A DNA stretch of 8,095 nt from Nocardioidaceae bacterium (GCA_020438665.1 JAGQUE010000483.1:1-8095); one strand, 5' to 3'. Positions 1 to 6,804 are shown, counted from the first letter of the stretch. The notes: a model not told the origin generated them from the letters alone. Made by a program: numbers and translations.

Positions 1-929
1 GCATAGGTCCGGCGCATCACCTTGGGGCCGAAGAAGTGATCCCGGATCCACACCGCGCTCTGGCTGCCCGTGGTGCCGGCGATGTCATAGACGCCGTAGT
101 AGGGCACGGCGGCCTGGAGCGTGGTGTCGGCATCCTCGAAGCCGGGCTGGAAGGCCGGGTCGTTGGGCGTCAGCGCCGCGAGGGCCGCCAGGTGGCCGCC
201 AGCCGACCCCCCCGTGATGACGACATAGGACGGGTCGCCGCCATAGTCGGCGATGTGCTCGCGGACCCAGGCGATGGCCCGCTTCACGTCGACGATCTGG
301 GCCGGCCAGGGGTCCCGGTTGGCGAGCCGGTAGTTGATCGAGACGCCCACCCACCCGTGGGCGGCCATCTCGTTCATGAGCGGGATGCCCTGCTCGTCCT
401 TGCTGCCGAGCACCCAGCCGCCGCCGTGCACCTGGATCAGCACCGGAGCACCGGTCACCTCGCGGAGCGGGCGATAGATGTCGAGCAGGCCGCGCTTGCC
501 CGCGTCGGAGTAGCGGACGTCGCGGTCGACGCGGACCCGCGGGTCGCTGCGCCGGAACGGCGTCACGAGGCTCGACCACGGCGTGGCGAGCTCCTCGGGC
601 GTGATCGGGTCGAGGTCGGCGGCCAGCTCGGCGCCGAGGTCGTGGTCGATGCAGCCGTCCACGAGCACGCGGACCTGGCGGCTGCGCCGGATCATCGCCG
701 CGAGCCCGACGGTCGTGGCCCCCGCCAGCGCCAGTCCGGGCAGCGTCGCCTTGCGGCGTACGACGGCCACGGCGGTGTCGGCGAGCGTCGCTGCGAGCAG
801 CTGGGGCGCCAGCTCGCCGGCCCACCAGCCGGGCAGGAAGGCATAGGCGCCGGCGCGGAACCCGGGCACAGGACGCCACGCGTTGGCCGTCAGGGCGGCC
901 GTCACCACACGGCGGCGCAGATATCCCAC
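1..929 (-). CDS. Alpha/beta hydrolase, probable carboxylesterase/lipase (C-terminus beyond window)
   Basis: This is a serine hydrolase of the alpha/beta-hydrolase fold, likely acting on carboxylic esters or lipids. 309 residues are visible from a GTG start at 929; the end lies off the left edge. Residues 168-172 read HGGGW, the oxyanion-hole motif of the hormone-sensitive-lipase/BD-FAE type esterases. Residues 240-245 read GGSAGG, the nucleophile elbow, which makes Ser242 the catalytic nucleophile. The acid and histidine of the triad are not in view. About 135 residues precede the hydrolase core and contain a hydrophobic stretch (roughly 61-80) followed by Arg-rich residues, so membrane association is possible. 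This long N-terminal extension resembles the mycobacterial LipC/LipM/LipQ esterases, but that comparison is from memory. The start has no clear Shine-Dalgarno sequence. It lies 42 bases after the UPF0182 gene on the same strand, so co-transcription is likely. The substrate cannot be inferred. Confidence 0.88.
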   Translation of the reverse strand, partial: MGYLRRRVVTAALTANAWRPVPGFRAGAYAFLPGWWAGELAPQLLAATLADTAVAVVRRKATLPGLALAGATTVGLAAMIRRSRQVRVLVDGCIDHDLGAELAADLDPITPEELATPWSSLVTPFRRSDPRVRVDRDVRYSDAGKRGLLDIYRPLREVTGAPVLIQVHGGGWVLGSKDEQGIPLMNEMAAHGWVGVSINYRLANRDPWPAQIVDVKRAIAWVREHIADYGGDPSYVVITGGSAGGHLAALAALTPNDPAFQPGFEDADTTLQAAVPYYGVYDIAGTTGSQSAVWIRDHFFGPKVMRRTY

Positions 930-971
930 GGCCCCGATGTTACCGGCCGGTCGCCTCGGCCCCGGCGGCGG

Positions 972-3695
972 TCACGGGCCGTCGCCGCTGGCGACCGCCT
1001 GGTGCAGCGCCTCCGGGAGGTCGGTGGTGAACGCCGGCTCCCCGTCGCCATAGATCGCGATGACGTGACGCAGGATCGGGAAGGAGTTGCCGCCCGTGGC
1101 CTGGGTATAGACGGGCTCGATCGAGAGCATCCGGCCCGCCAGTGGGATCGACAGCAGGTTGCCCAGGACGACCTTGGAGTTGCCGCCGCGTTGGAGCGTC
1201 AGCGCCTCGGAGATCGCGGTCGACGACTCGATGTCGTTCTGGACCTGGGCCGGCGACTTCGCCGACGTGCCGGCCGGGAACTCCAGCATGGTGAAGGTGC
1301 CATAGCCGGGTCCGGGCGTGGCGTCGACGCTGAGGAAGCCGGCCAGGTTGCGTCGGTTGAGGGTCACCAGGGGGCTGCTGAGCGAGAACACCGGCGTGCC
1401 CATCCCGTCGGGCGCCAGCGACATATAGACCGACGGCTGCGGCGGGCTCGCCTTGGTGGTGGCCTGTCCGGTGGAGTTGAGCTGCTGGGTCGCCGCCACG
1501 GTCGGGTCGGTCGGCACCGCCCAGAAGTCGTTGCCGCTGTAGAAGTCGGCCGGGTCGGTCACGTGGTACTGCGTGAGGAGCTGGCGCTGGACGTCGAACA
1601 GGTCCTGCGGATAGCGCAGGTGCTCGAGCAGGGCCGCCGGCATGTCGGACTGGGGCCTGACGAGCCCCGGGAACGCCGCCTCCCAGGTCTGCAGCAACGG
1701 GTCGGGCAGGGCGTCCTGGTCCCACTCATAGAGCGTGACGGCGCCGGTGTACGCGTCGACGGTCGCCTTGACGCTGTTGTGCAGATAGTTCACCGACCGG
1801 CTGGGCTGCCGGGCGACGCTCCCGGACTGGGTCAGGGTGCTCGTGGTGGCCTGGCGGAGGTTCACCTCCTGGGACTCCGGGTAGTTGCTCGTCGAGGTAT
1901 AGCCGTCGACGACCCACTGGATGGAGCCGTCGACGACGGCCGGATAGACGTCGCCGTCGAGGGTCAGCCACGGCGCGACCTGCGCCACTCGGGCCCTCGG
2001 GTCGCGCACGGTCAGGATCCGCGACCCGCTGTTGACCTGCTTGCTGAACAGGATGTTGAGGCTGTGCTCCCGGATCGCATAGAGCAGCCGGCGTCCGAGC
2101 GAGCCCACGGGCACGCCACCGCCGCCGCTATAGGTGGTGTGGACGGCAGCGCTGCCGTCCGTGGCCGGGTGGTCGAACTCGAGGTCCTGCGTGCTGCCCG
2201 CCGGCCGGCCGACGATCGAGTACGACGGCGAGCTCTGGCCGAAGTAGACGTCCGGCTCGGTGACGGGGATCTGCTGCTCGGGCGGCATCCCGCCGTCGAG
2301 GAACTCGGGCACCTCGGTGCTGGAGTCGAGGGCGTCGGTCGGTGCGGCCACGACGCCATAGCCGTGGGTATAGACGAGGTGGTTGTTGGCCCAGGTGGGT
2401 CGCGAGACGCCGGACAGGCTCAGCTCGCGCACCGCGATCGCGACGTCCCGCGACGTCCCGTCGAGCGGGTAGCGATCGATGTCGAGCGTCGACTTGAAGC
2501 CGTAGTAGGCCTGCAGCTGCTGCTTGACGTTGAACGTAGGGGAGAGCCGGGCGGGGTCGAGGAGCCGGATCTGGGCCGTCGTGCCCGCCTTGGCCTGGAG
2601 CGCGCTGCCGTGCAGCGCCGCCTCCTGCGAGGTCGGCGCGCCGTACTGCTGGGTGGTCACCCGGCCGGCGAGCCCGAAGGCGTCCAGCGTCGCCTGCTGG
2701 TTGCGGGCGATGAACGGCAGCTCAAGCGTGGCGGCGCTCGGCTGCTCGCGCAGGCGGCTGGTCAGCCACGGCCAAGCGGTGCCGACCAGGAGGCTCGCGA
2801 CCAGCATCACGGCGACCCCACCGACCAGCAGCCGGAGCCGGCGCAGGAACACGTTGGCCACGAGCAGACCCGCGGTCAGCAGCGCCAGCACCATGAGGAC
2901 GACCGCGCCCGGCAGCACCGTGTGCACGTCGGTCCACGACGGGCCGGTGACAGACCCGTGGTGCGAGGTCGACACCGCGAAGCGACCGAGCCACAGGCTC
3001 GCGGCTGTCAGGACCAGATAGGCGGCGCCCAGGACGGACAGCTGCGCCTTCACGTGCTTGGTGATGCCGGGGCCCTTGCCGCGCAGCCGGAGGCCGCCAT
3101 AGAGATAGGCCGTCACGAGGGTGGCGACAGCGGCCCACACGACCGTGCTCCGCAGCAGCCCGACCACCAGCACGTGGAACGGCCAGACGTCGACGAAGTA
3201 GGAGATGTCGCGGTGGAACTGAGGGTCGGTCACGCCCCACGGCCGGGCGTGCCGCCACAGCAGATAGGTCTGCCAGGCCGACCCTGCCCGGCGCCCGATC
3301 AGCACACCCGGGACCAGGGTCGCCGCGACGAGGAGCACCCGATAGGTGCGTCGCTCGGCGTGCTGGAAGCGCCACCGCCACTTCTGGGTCTGCTCATCCG
3401 CGCGACGGCGCGGCCGATGGCGCCGTACGACGACCACGCTGGCGGCGCTCGCGGCTCCGGCGAGCACCGCGAACACCACGAACAGCAGCACCCGGGCACC
3501 GAGGATCGTGCTGTAGATGCGGCCGTCGTGGAGCGACGCGAACCACAGGTGGTCGGTCTCGAGGGTGACGGCCCAGGAGACGAGATAGGCGACGACGGCG
3601 AGGACGAGAAGGGCGAGGAGGAGGCGCAGGGTCCAGCGCCTCAGCCACGCCAGTGCGGCCTCGATGCGGGCCACGGCGGGGTCGTGGTAGGACAC
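972..3695 (-). CDS. UPF0182 family seven-helix membrane protein
   Basis: This is a 907-residue member of the actinobacterial and cyanobacterial UPF0182 family (COG1615), whose biochemical function is unknown. The N-terminal third holds about seven hydrophobic helices (approximately 22-44, 65-90, 117-136, 173-200, 219-237, 262-283 and 288-308). The rest is a large, mostly non-membrane domain. Family signatures seen are DPQFHRDISYFV at 157-168, ELPFIARNQQATLDAFGL at about 325-342, and YHVTDP...FY..NDFW near residues 708-726. The GTG start at 3695 is the first start after an in-frame TAG; no Shine-Dalgarno sequence is obvious, so the mRNA may be leaderless or nearly so. Mycobacterial homologues (Rv0064, Rv3193c) are somewhat longer, and many relatives end in an acidic low-complexity tail. 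This one stops soon after the conserved region with a short SGDGP end. The esterase gene follows 42 bases downstream. The family call is secure; the role is not known. Confidence 0.95.
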   Translation of the reverse strand: MSYHDPAVARIEAALAWLRRWTLRLLLALLVLAVVAYLVSWAVTLETDHLWFASLHDGRIYSTILGARVLLFVVFAVLAGAASAASVVVVRRHRPRRRADEQTQKWRWRFQHAERRTYRVLLVAATLVPGVLIGRRAGSAWQTYLLWRHARPWGVTDPQFHRDISYFVDVWPFHVLVVGLLRSTVVWAAVATLVTAYLYGGLRLRGKGPGITKHVKAQLSVLGAAYLVLTAASLWLGRFAVSTSHHGSVTGPSWTDVHTVLPGAVVLMVLALLTAGLLVANVFLRRLRLLVGGVAVMLVASLLVGTAWPWLTSRLREQPSAATLELPFIARNQQATLDAFGLAGRVTTQQYGAPTSQEAALHGSALQAKAGTTAQIRLLDPARLSPTFNVKQQLQAYYGFKSTLDIDRYPLDGTSRDVAIAVRELSLSGVSRPTWANNHLVYTHGYGVVAAPTDALDSSTEVPEFLDGGMPPEQQIPVTEPDVYFGQSSPSYSIVGRPAGSTQDLEFDHPATDGSAAVHTTYSGGGGVPVGSLGRRLLYAIREHSLNILFSKQVNSGSRILTVRDPRARVAQVAPWLTLDGDVYPAVVDGSIQWVVDGYTSTSNYPESQEVNLRQATTSTLTQSGSVARQPSRSVNYLHNSVKATVDAYTGAVTLYEWDQDALPDPLLQTWEAAFPGLVRPQSDMPAALLEHLRYPQDLFDVQRQLLTQYHVTDPADFYSGNDFWAVPTDPTVAATQQLNSTGQATTKASPPQPSVYMSLAPDGMGTPVFSLSSPLVTLNRRNLAGFLSVDATPGPGYGTFTMLEFPAGTSAKSPAQVQNDIESSTAISEALTLQRGGNSKVVLGNLLSIPLAGRMLSIEPVYTQATGGNSFPILRHVIAIYGDGEPAFTTDLPEALHQAVASGDGP

Positions 3696-3769
3696 GATTG
3701 GACGCTAGGCGCGGGACCTGAGCGTTTCGTGAAGTGGCGGGCGGCGCGCGTGGTGGATCGCTGTGACCT
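3696..3769. other. 74-base spacer between dienelactone hydrolase and UPF0182 genes
   Basis: The spacer holds no hairpin and no ribosome site for the UPF0182 GTG start. A weak leftward TTCACG ... TAGCGT pair is present, but with about 20 bases between the hexamers it is not a convincing promoter. The two genes could be co-transcribed or separate. Confidence 0.3.
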
Positions 3770-4501
3770 TCAGCGCAGCTTGTCGGCCAGGAACGCCAGC
3801 ACCCGGTCGACGCCCTCCTGTTGCCGGTGCTCGGTGAGCGTGGAGTGCTGCTTGCCGGGGAACTCGACGGCCAGGAAGGCCCCACCGAGCTCGCGGCGCA
3901 GGGAGTCGAAGCGGTGCTTGCCGACGGCCGGGTCCTCGAGGAACCGGAGCCCGAGCACCTCCTGGCCCTCGGCAGCCCGCTGCTTGACGATGGCCAGGTC
4001 CTCCGGGCTCAGGCCGAGGTCCTCGGCGCGCTTGCGGCCGACACAGAACGGCAGCGAGGGCTGCGCCAGCACCGGGGCGGTCACCGACGGGTCGACCATC
4101 ATGGCCAGCGCGAAGCCTCCGGTGAAGCACATGCCGACGGCGCCGACCCCGGGCCCGCCGAGCTCCTCGTGCAGGCCCCGGGCGAGCGACCGGAGCCACG
4201 ACGCGATCGGGGACGTCTGGCCCGCGGCCAGCACCGTGAACTCGCGGCTCAGGCAGGCCTGTGCCATCGACTTCATCATGTAGCCGGTGGTCGGCTCGGC
4301 TCCCGGGGTGCCGAACAGGTGGGGCATCACCACGGTGTGGCCCGCCGCGACGACCTCCTCGGCGAAGCCGATCACGCTCGGGGTGATGCCGGGGATCTCG
4401 GAGATGACGACGACACCGGGGCCGCTGCCTTTGCGATAGGTCGGGTGCGTCACGCCGTCCGCGGTGTGCTCGCCCGGCGTCCAGCTGTCGAGGCCAGTCA
4501 T
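3770..4501 (-). CDS. Dienelactone hydrolase family protein
   Basis: This is a cytoplasmic alpha/beta hydrolase of the dienelactone hydrolase family (243 residues). The classical enzyme opens 4-carboxymethylenebut-2-en-4-olide in chloroaromatic breakdown, but many relatives have other ester or lactone substrates. The nucleophile elbow is GMCFTGG with Cys125, the cysteine that marks this family in place of serine. Glu35 in ISEIPGI matches the conserved Glu near position 36 of the Pseudomonas enzyme, and His219 in GKQHST fits the catalytic histidine. The acid may be Asp190, which is less certain. Length is normal for the family. The ATG at 4501 is chosen because AGGA sits 7 bases upstream (4509-4512 on the complementary strand) and homology begins soon after. 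An in-frame extension upstream would run into the divergent flavin reductase gene. It lies 74 bases upstream of the UPF0182 gene, same strand. The true substrate is unknown. Confidence 0.9.
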   Translation of the reverse strand: MTGLDSWTPGEHTADGVTHPTYRKGSGPGVVVISEIPGITPSVIGFAEEVVAAGHTVVMPHLFGTPGAEPTTGYMMKSMAQACLSREFTVLAAGQTSPIASWLRSLARGLHEELGGPGVGAVGMCFTGGFALAMMVDPSVTAPVLAQPSLPFCVGRKRAEDLGLSPEDLAIVKQRAAEGQEVLGLRFLEDPAVGKHRFDSLRRELGGAFLAVEFPGKQHSTLTEHRQQEGVDRVLAFLADKLR

Positions 4502-4513
4502 GGCGTCATCCTG

Positions 4514-4525
4514 ACAGGCGCCTGT
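4514..4525. promoter_or_regulatory. Perfect 12-bp palindrome in divergent spacer (candidate operator)
   Basis: ACAGGCGCCTGT reads identically on both strands and lies in the 49 bases between the start of the dienelactone hydrolase gene (4501, leftward) and that of the flavin reductase gene (4551, rightward). It ends one base from the AGGA ribosome site of the leftward gene and 10 bases from the GAGAGG of the rightward gene. That is a suitable place for a dimeric repressor serving both genes. No regulator gene is adjacent and the motif matches no family I can name. In DNA this rich in GC a chance 12-bp palindrome somewhere in this spacer has a probability of a few per cent. Confidence 0.35.
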
Positions 4526-4535
4526 TGGCCCGGGT

Positions 4536-4541
4536 GAGAGG
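4536..4541 (+). promoter_or_regulatory. Ribosome binding site that decides the flavin reductase start
   Basis: GAGAGG lies 9 bases before the ATG at 4551 and directly abuts the ATG at 4542. A ribosome site needs several bases of spacing, so it supports initiation at 4551, three codons inside the longest reading frame. Confidence 0.6.
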
Positions 4542-4550
4542 ATGTCCCGC

Positions 4551-5087
4551 ATGCGCACTTTCGACTTCGAGCTCCGGCCCGGGGAGACGATGCATGTCGA
4601 GGATGCGCAGGGGGAGGCCGCTGCAGCCCGCTTCAAGGACGTGCTGGGGCGCTTCGCCAGCGGGGTCACGGTCGTCACGGGCATGACGGACGGTGGCCCG
4701 TGCGGGCTCACCGCCCAGTCGTTCGCCTCGGTGTCGCTCGACCCGCCCCTCGTGCTGTTCTGCCCCGCCAAGACCTCGCGGGCCTGGCCCCGCATCGAGC
4801 GCTCTGGCCACTTCTGCGTCAACCTGCTCGCTCACGACCAGGAGGCGGTTTCGCGGGTGATGGCCACGCCTGGTGCCGACAAGTACGCCGACGTGACGTG
4901 GACGCCGTCACCGGTCTCGGGGTCACCTCTGCTCGACGGGGTGCTCGGCCACGTCGACTGTGCGATCGAGGCGGTTCACGACGCGGGCGACCACGACGTC
5001 GTCATCGGCCGGGTGCTCGACCTCGGCGCCACCGACAAGGAGCACGCGCTCTTGTTCTATCGCGGCCGCTACGATCGCACCCACTGA
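4551..5087 (+). CDS. Flavin reductase domain protein, HsaB-like (reductase of a two-component monooxygenase)
   Basis: This is a 178-residue FMN-binding flavin reductase (Flavin_Reduct, PF01613). Proteins of this type use NAD(P)H to make reduced flavin for a separate monooxygenase. The domain runs from about residue 28 to 172: RFASGVTVVT (34-43), GLTAQSFASVSLDPPLVLFCP (52-72, the flavin-binding core), FCVNLL (88-93), VHDAGDHDVVIG (142-153) and LLFYRG (167-172). As recalled, the same blocks occur in mycobacterial HsaB, the reductase for the 3-HSA hydroxylase of cholesterol ring breakdown. No monooxygenase or steroid gene is in view, so the partner is unknown and the symbol is withheld. The first 25 residues lie before the domain and are acidic. 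The start at 4551 is chosen by ribosome-site spacing; 4542 (181 residues) is the alternative. It is divergent from the dienelactone hydrolase gene and followed after 28 bases by the channel gene. Confidence 0.9.
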   Translation: MRTFDFELRPGETMHVEDAQGEAAAARFKDVLGRFASGVTVVTGMTDGGPCGLTAQSFASVSLDPPLVLFCPAKTSRAWPRIERSGHFCVNLLAHDQEAVSRVMATPGADKYADVTWTPSPVSGSPLLDGVLGHVDCAIEAVHDAGDHDVVIGRVLDLGATDKEHALLFYRGRYDRTH

Positions 5088-5115
5088 CCAGAGCCCGAGC
5101 CGAGGGGGTGCAGCG

Positions 5116-5706
5116 ATGCGAACCGGACGTCTGGAGGCGTTCAGCGACGGTGTGCTCGCCATCATCATCACGATCATGGTCCTCGAGCTGCACAAGCCGG
5201 AGGGTGACCACTTCGCCGATCTTGCGGTCTCGGTGCCGGGGCTCCTCGGCTATCTCATGAGCTTCGTCTATGTCGGGATCTACTGGAACAACCACCACCA
5301 CCTGTTCCAGATCACCCAGCGGGTCAACGGCCGGGTGCTGTGGGCCAACCTGCTGCTGCTCTTCTCGCTGTCGCTGATGCCGTTCTCGACAGCGTGGATG
5401 GAGGAGACGCACTTCGCGCGTGACCCGGTGATCAGCTATGGCGTCAACCTCTTCGCCGCCGCCCTGTCCTACTTCGTGCTCTATCGCGCGATCCTGTCCT
5501 GCGAGGGCCCCGACAGCCACGTGGCCCGCGCCATCACCAGCGACACCAAGGAGCGGCTGTCGCTGGTCCTCTATGCGGCCGGCATCGCGCTCGCATTCCT
5601 CCAGCCGCTGCTCGGGCTGGTGCCGTTCGTCGTGGTCGCGCTGATCTGGCTGGTCCCCGACGCCCGGCTCGAGCGCTACATCACCGAGCACCAGCTCGCC
5701 GACTAG
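5116..5706 (+). CDS. TMEM175 family potassium channel (DUF1211)
   Basis: This is a 196-residue integral membrane protein of the prokaryotic TMEM175 family, whose members form tetrameric potassium-permeable channels with six helices per subunit. The signature is plain: RLEAFSDGVLAIIITIMVLEL at 5-25 contains the FSDG motif (9-12) of the first helix, which lines the pore in characterised members. Further segments are at about 39-57, 75-95, 106-126, 148-163 and 166-180. A WNNHHHLF stretch (57-64) and LSLMPFSTAWM (85-95) match positions usually conserved in the family. Length is typical for bacterial members. ATG 5116 is preceded by GAGGGGG with 7 bases of spacing. It follows the flavin reductase by 28 bases and may share its transcript, although no functional link is evident. 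Potassium selectivity is inferred from the family. Confidence 0.92.
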   Translation: MRTGRLEAFSDGVLAIIITIMVLELHKPEGDHFADLAVSVPGLLGYLMSFVYVGIYWNNHHHLFQITQRVNGRVLWANLLLLFSLSLMPFSTAWMEETHFARDPVISYGVNLFAAALSYFVLYRAILSCEGPDSHVARAITSDTKERLSLVLYAAGIALAFLQPLLGLVPFVVVALIWLVPDARLERYITEHQLAD

Positions 5707-5725
5707 GCCTGGATCCGGCCAACGG

Positions 5726-5747
5726 CGCCTGGCCGTCGGGCCAGGCG
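5726..5747. terminator. GC-rich hairpin between converging genes
   Basis: CGCCTGGCC (5726-5734) pairs perfectly with GGCCAGGCG (5739-5747) around a four-base loop GTCG. It sits 20 bases after the stop of the channel gene and 2 bases beyond the stop of the converging exported-protein gene. The position and perfect symmetry suggest a terminator working in both directions. There is no T-run on either side, which is common for actinobacterial hairpin terminators. Confidence 0.65.
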
Positions 5748-5748
5748 G

Positions 5749-6675
5749 TCACACGACGGCGTGGAGCACCCAGTCTGCCGCGCCGCCACCCGGCCCCCTG
5801 ACGGTGCCGCGCTTGACCGCCCTGGCCCCGGCGCCACGGCCGGCGTTGCGGACCTCGGTCCAGGTCGCGGCGTCCTGGGTCGGGTCGACCGACACGATGA
5901 CGGGGTGGCCGACGTCCTTGTCGCAGACCCCGACCGAGAGCTCGGTGTCGCCGCGATAGCCCGCGGACTTGAGGGTGACCGCCTTCTCCTGTCGCGGCGA
6001 CGCGATCGGGACGGCGATCTGGCGCAGCGCGCCGGACGTCGTCGTCGCATAGAGCACGTCCCTGGCCTTGCCGGTGGCGGCGAGCCGGAAGCCGTACTGC
6101 AGGGACGCGAGGTCGCCATAGCCGCCGCCCAGGCGGGTGCGGTGCGCGAACCGCGTGGTGCCGTCGCGGCGCAGGGTGAGGTACCACTGCGCCAGCACCC
6201 CCCGGGCACTGACGGTGTAGGCGCGGTAGTCGCTGGCGTCGGCGAAGAGGCGGGGGGAGAAGCCGGTCTGGTCGAGGCTGGTCGTCGACACGCCGAGGTC
6301 CGAGGACCCGGCGGTGTCCGTCACGGTGACCAGCCGGGGCACGCCGTCTGCGGCGACGGCGACGTAGCGCAGCGCGGTCGCGCCACCACCCCGGTGGAGG
6401 GAATAGAACCCGAGCGCATCGAGGTCGACCGGGAGGGCGTCGGGGCTCGACTTGAGCGTGGAGACGGCACCGTTGACGACCACGCGCGACACGACGTGGG
6501 CACCGGAGTCGACCCCGACGACCCGCACGCGGCAGGTCGTCTTCGCCGCGATGTCGCTGCTCCCGGTCGCTGCAGCGGCATCGGCTGGCGGCATGCTCGC
6601 CAGGGCCCCGAGGAGCAGCACGGCCGCCCCCGCCAGGTGTCCGGCTCGGGCCGCAGGGCGGGGGGACGAGGTCAC
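5749..6675 (-). CDS. Exported protein of unknown function, possibly iron-regulated
   Basis: I do not recognise this 308-residue protein. It begins with a typical Sec signal peptide: Arg-bearing N-region (SSPRPAAR), hydrophobic stretch about 14-28, then PPADA with likely cleavage after Ala33. There is no lipobox cysteine and no C-terminal anchor, so it should be secreted. The mature part has two cysteines (48 and 251), which could form one disulfide. It is rich in alternating polar/hydrophobic segments and Gly-turns such as YVAVAADGVPRLVTV, WYLTLRRDGTTRF and VLYATTTSGALRQIAV. The spacing suggests repeated beta-hairpins, perhaps a propeller-like fold; this is inference. The GTG at 6675 is preferred because it places the signal peptide at the N-terminus. 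The longest frame begins at ATG 6753, inside the iron-box match, and would add an acidic leader. No Shine-Dalgarno sequence supports either, so the start is uncertain. The frame is intact, and its end meets the hairpin shared with the channel gene. Confidence 0.8.
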   Translation of the reverse strand: MTSSPRPAARAGHLAGAAVLLLGALASMPPADAAAATGSSDIAAKTTCRVRVVGVDSGAHVVSRVVVNGAVSTLKSSPDALPVDLDALGFYSLHRGGGATALRYVAVAADGVPRLVTVTDTAGSSDLGVSTTSLDQTGFSPRLFADASDYRAYTVSARGVLAQWYLTLRRDGTTRFAHRTRLGGGYGDLASLQYGFRLAATGKARDVLYATTTSGALRQIAVPIASPRQEKAVTLKSAGYRGDTELSVGVCDKDVGHPVIVSVDPTQDAATWTEVRNAGRGAGARAVKRGTVRGPGGGAADWVLHAVV

Positions 6676-6741
6676 CGCGTCAGGGTAGCGGGGAGCCGGA
6701 TCCGAGACCGGTGAGGATTCCTCTTCCACAACCCGGAAAAG

Positions 6742-6760
6742 TTCGGTTAGCATTACCTTG
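6742..6760 (-). promoter_or_regulatory. Candidate IdeR/DtxR iron box
   Basis: TTCGGTTAGCATTACCTTG matches the actinobacterial IdeR/DtxR/DmdR consensus TWAGGTWAGSCTWACCTWA at 16 of 19 positions. The GGTTAG and TWACC half-site cores are intact, and mismatches fall at positions 3, 11 and 19. It lies 67 bases upstream of the preferred start of the exported-protein gene. No rightward gene follows it in the window, so that gene is the natural target. Proteins of this family repress promoters when bound to ferrous iron. No promoter hexamers were convincing here. It is also markedly AT-richer than the surrounding DNA, as expected of a promoter region. Confidence 0.6.
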
Positions 6761-6793
6761 CCTGACGCACCTAGGGCGCTTCGTGCGGCAGGC
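6760..6793. terminator. Secondary hairpin next to the iron box
   Basis: GCCTGACGCAC (6760-6770) pairs with GTGCGGCAGGC (6783-6793) at 10 of 11 positions around a 12-base loop. It follows the larger hairpin in the direction of leftward transcription. It could be a second part of a tandem terminator for the YwiC-like gene, or belong to the control region of the exported-protein gene. Function is uncertain. Confidence 0.3.
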
Positions 6794-6804
6794 GGGATGA
6801 ACGA

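Noticed and set aside
940..1725. Leftward 261-codon frame and similar shorter frames within 972-3695
   Set aside because: Frame-shifted shadows of the UPF0182 gene, whose own frame is intact and carries the family motifs throughout.
2441..2460. Exact 10-base tandem repeat CGACGTCCCG
   Set aside because: Inside the UPF0182 coding frame, only two copies, and it encodes ordinary residues; most likely chance in GC-rich DNA.
36..4283. Uninterrupted rightward reading frame of 1415 codons
   Set aside because: It is antisense to the esterase and UPF0182 genes and exactly in codon register with both, so a stop would need TTA, CTA or TCA codons in those genes, which are rare at this GC content. Its translation is Arg/Gly/His-rich low complexity, while the leftward frames carry clear family motifs.
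4502..4822. N-terminal extension of the dienelactone hydrolase to 350 residues
   Set aside because: It would overlap the divergent flavin reductase coding region. Family length and the ribosome site support the start at 4501.
5002..5691. Leftward 229-codon frame
   Set aside because: Antisense and in register with the TMEM175 gene; no motif.
5761..6714. Rightward 317-codon frame
   Set aside because: Antisense and in codon register with the exported-protein gene; low-complexity translation with no motif.
6676..6753. ATG start at 6753 for the exported protein
   Set aside because: The codon lies inside the iron-box match and would place 26 residues, including an acidic run, before a typical signal peptide.
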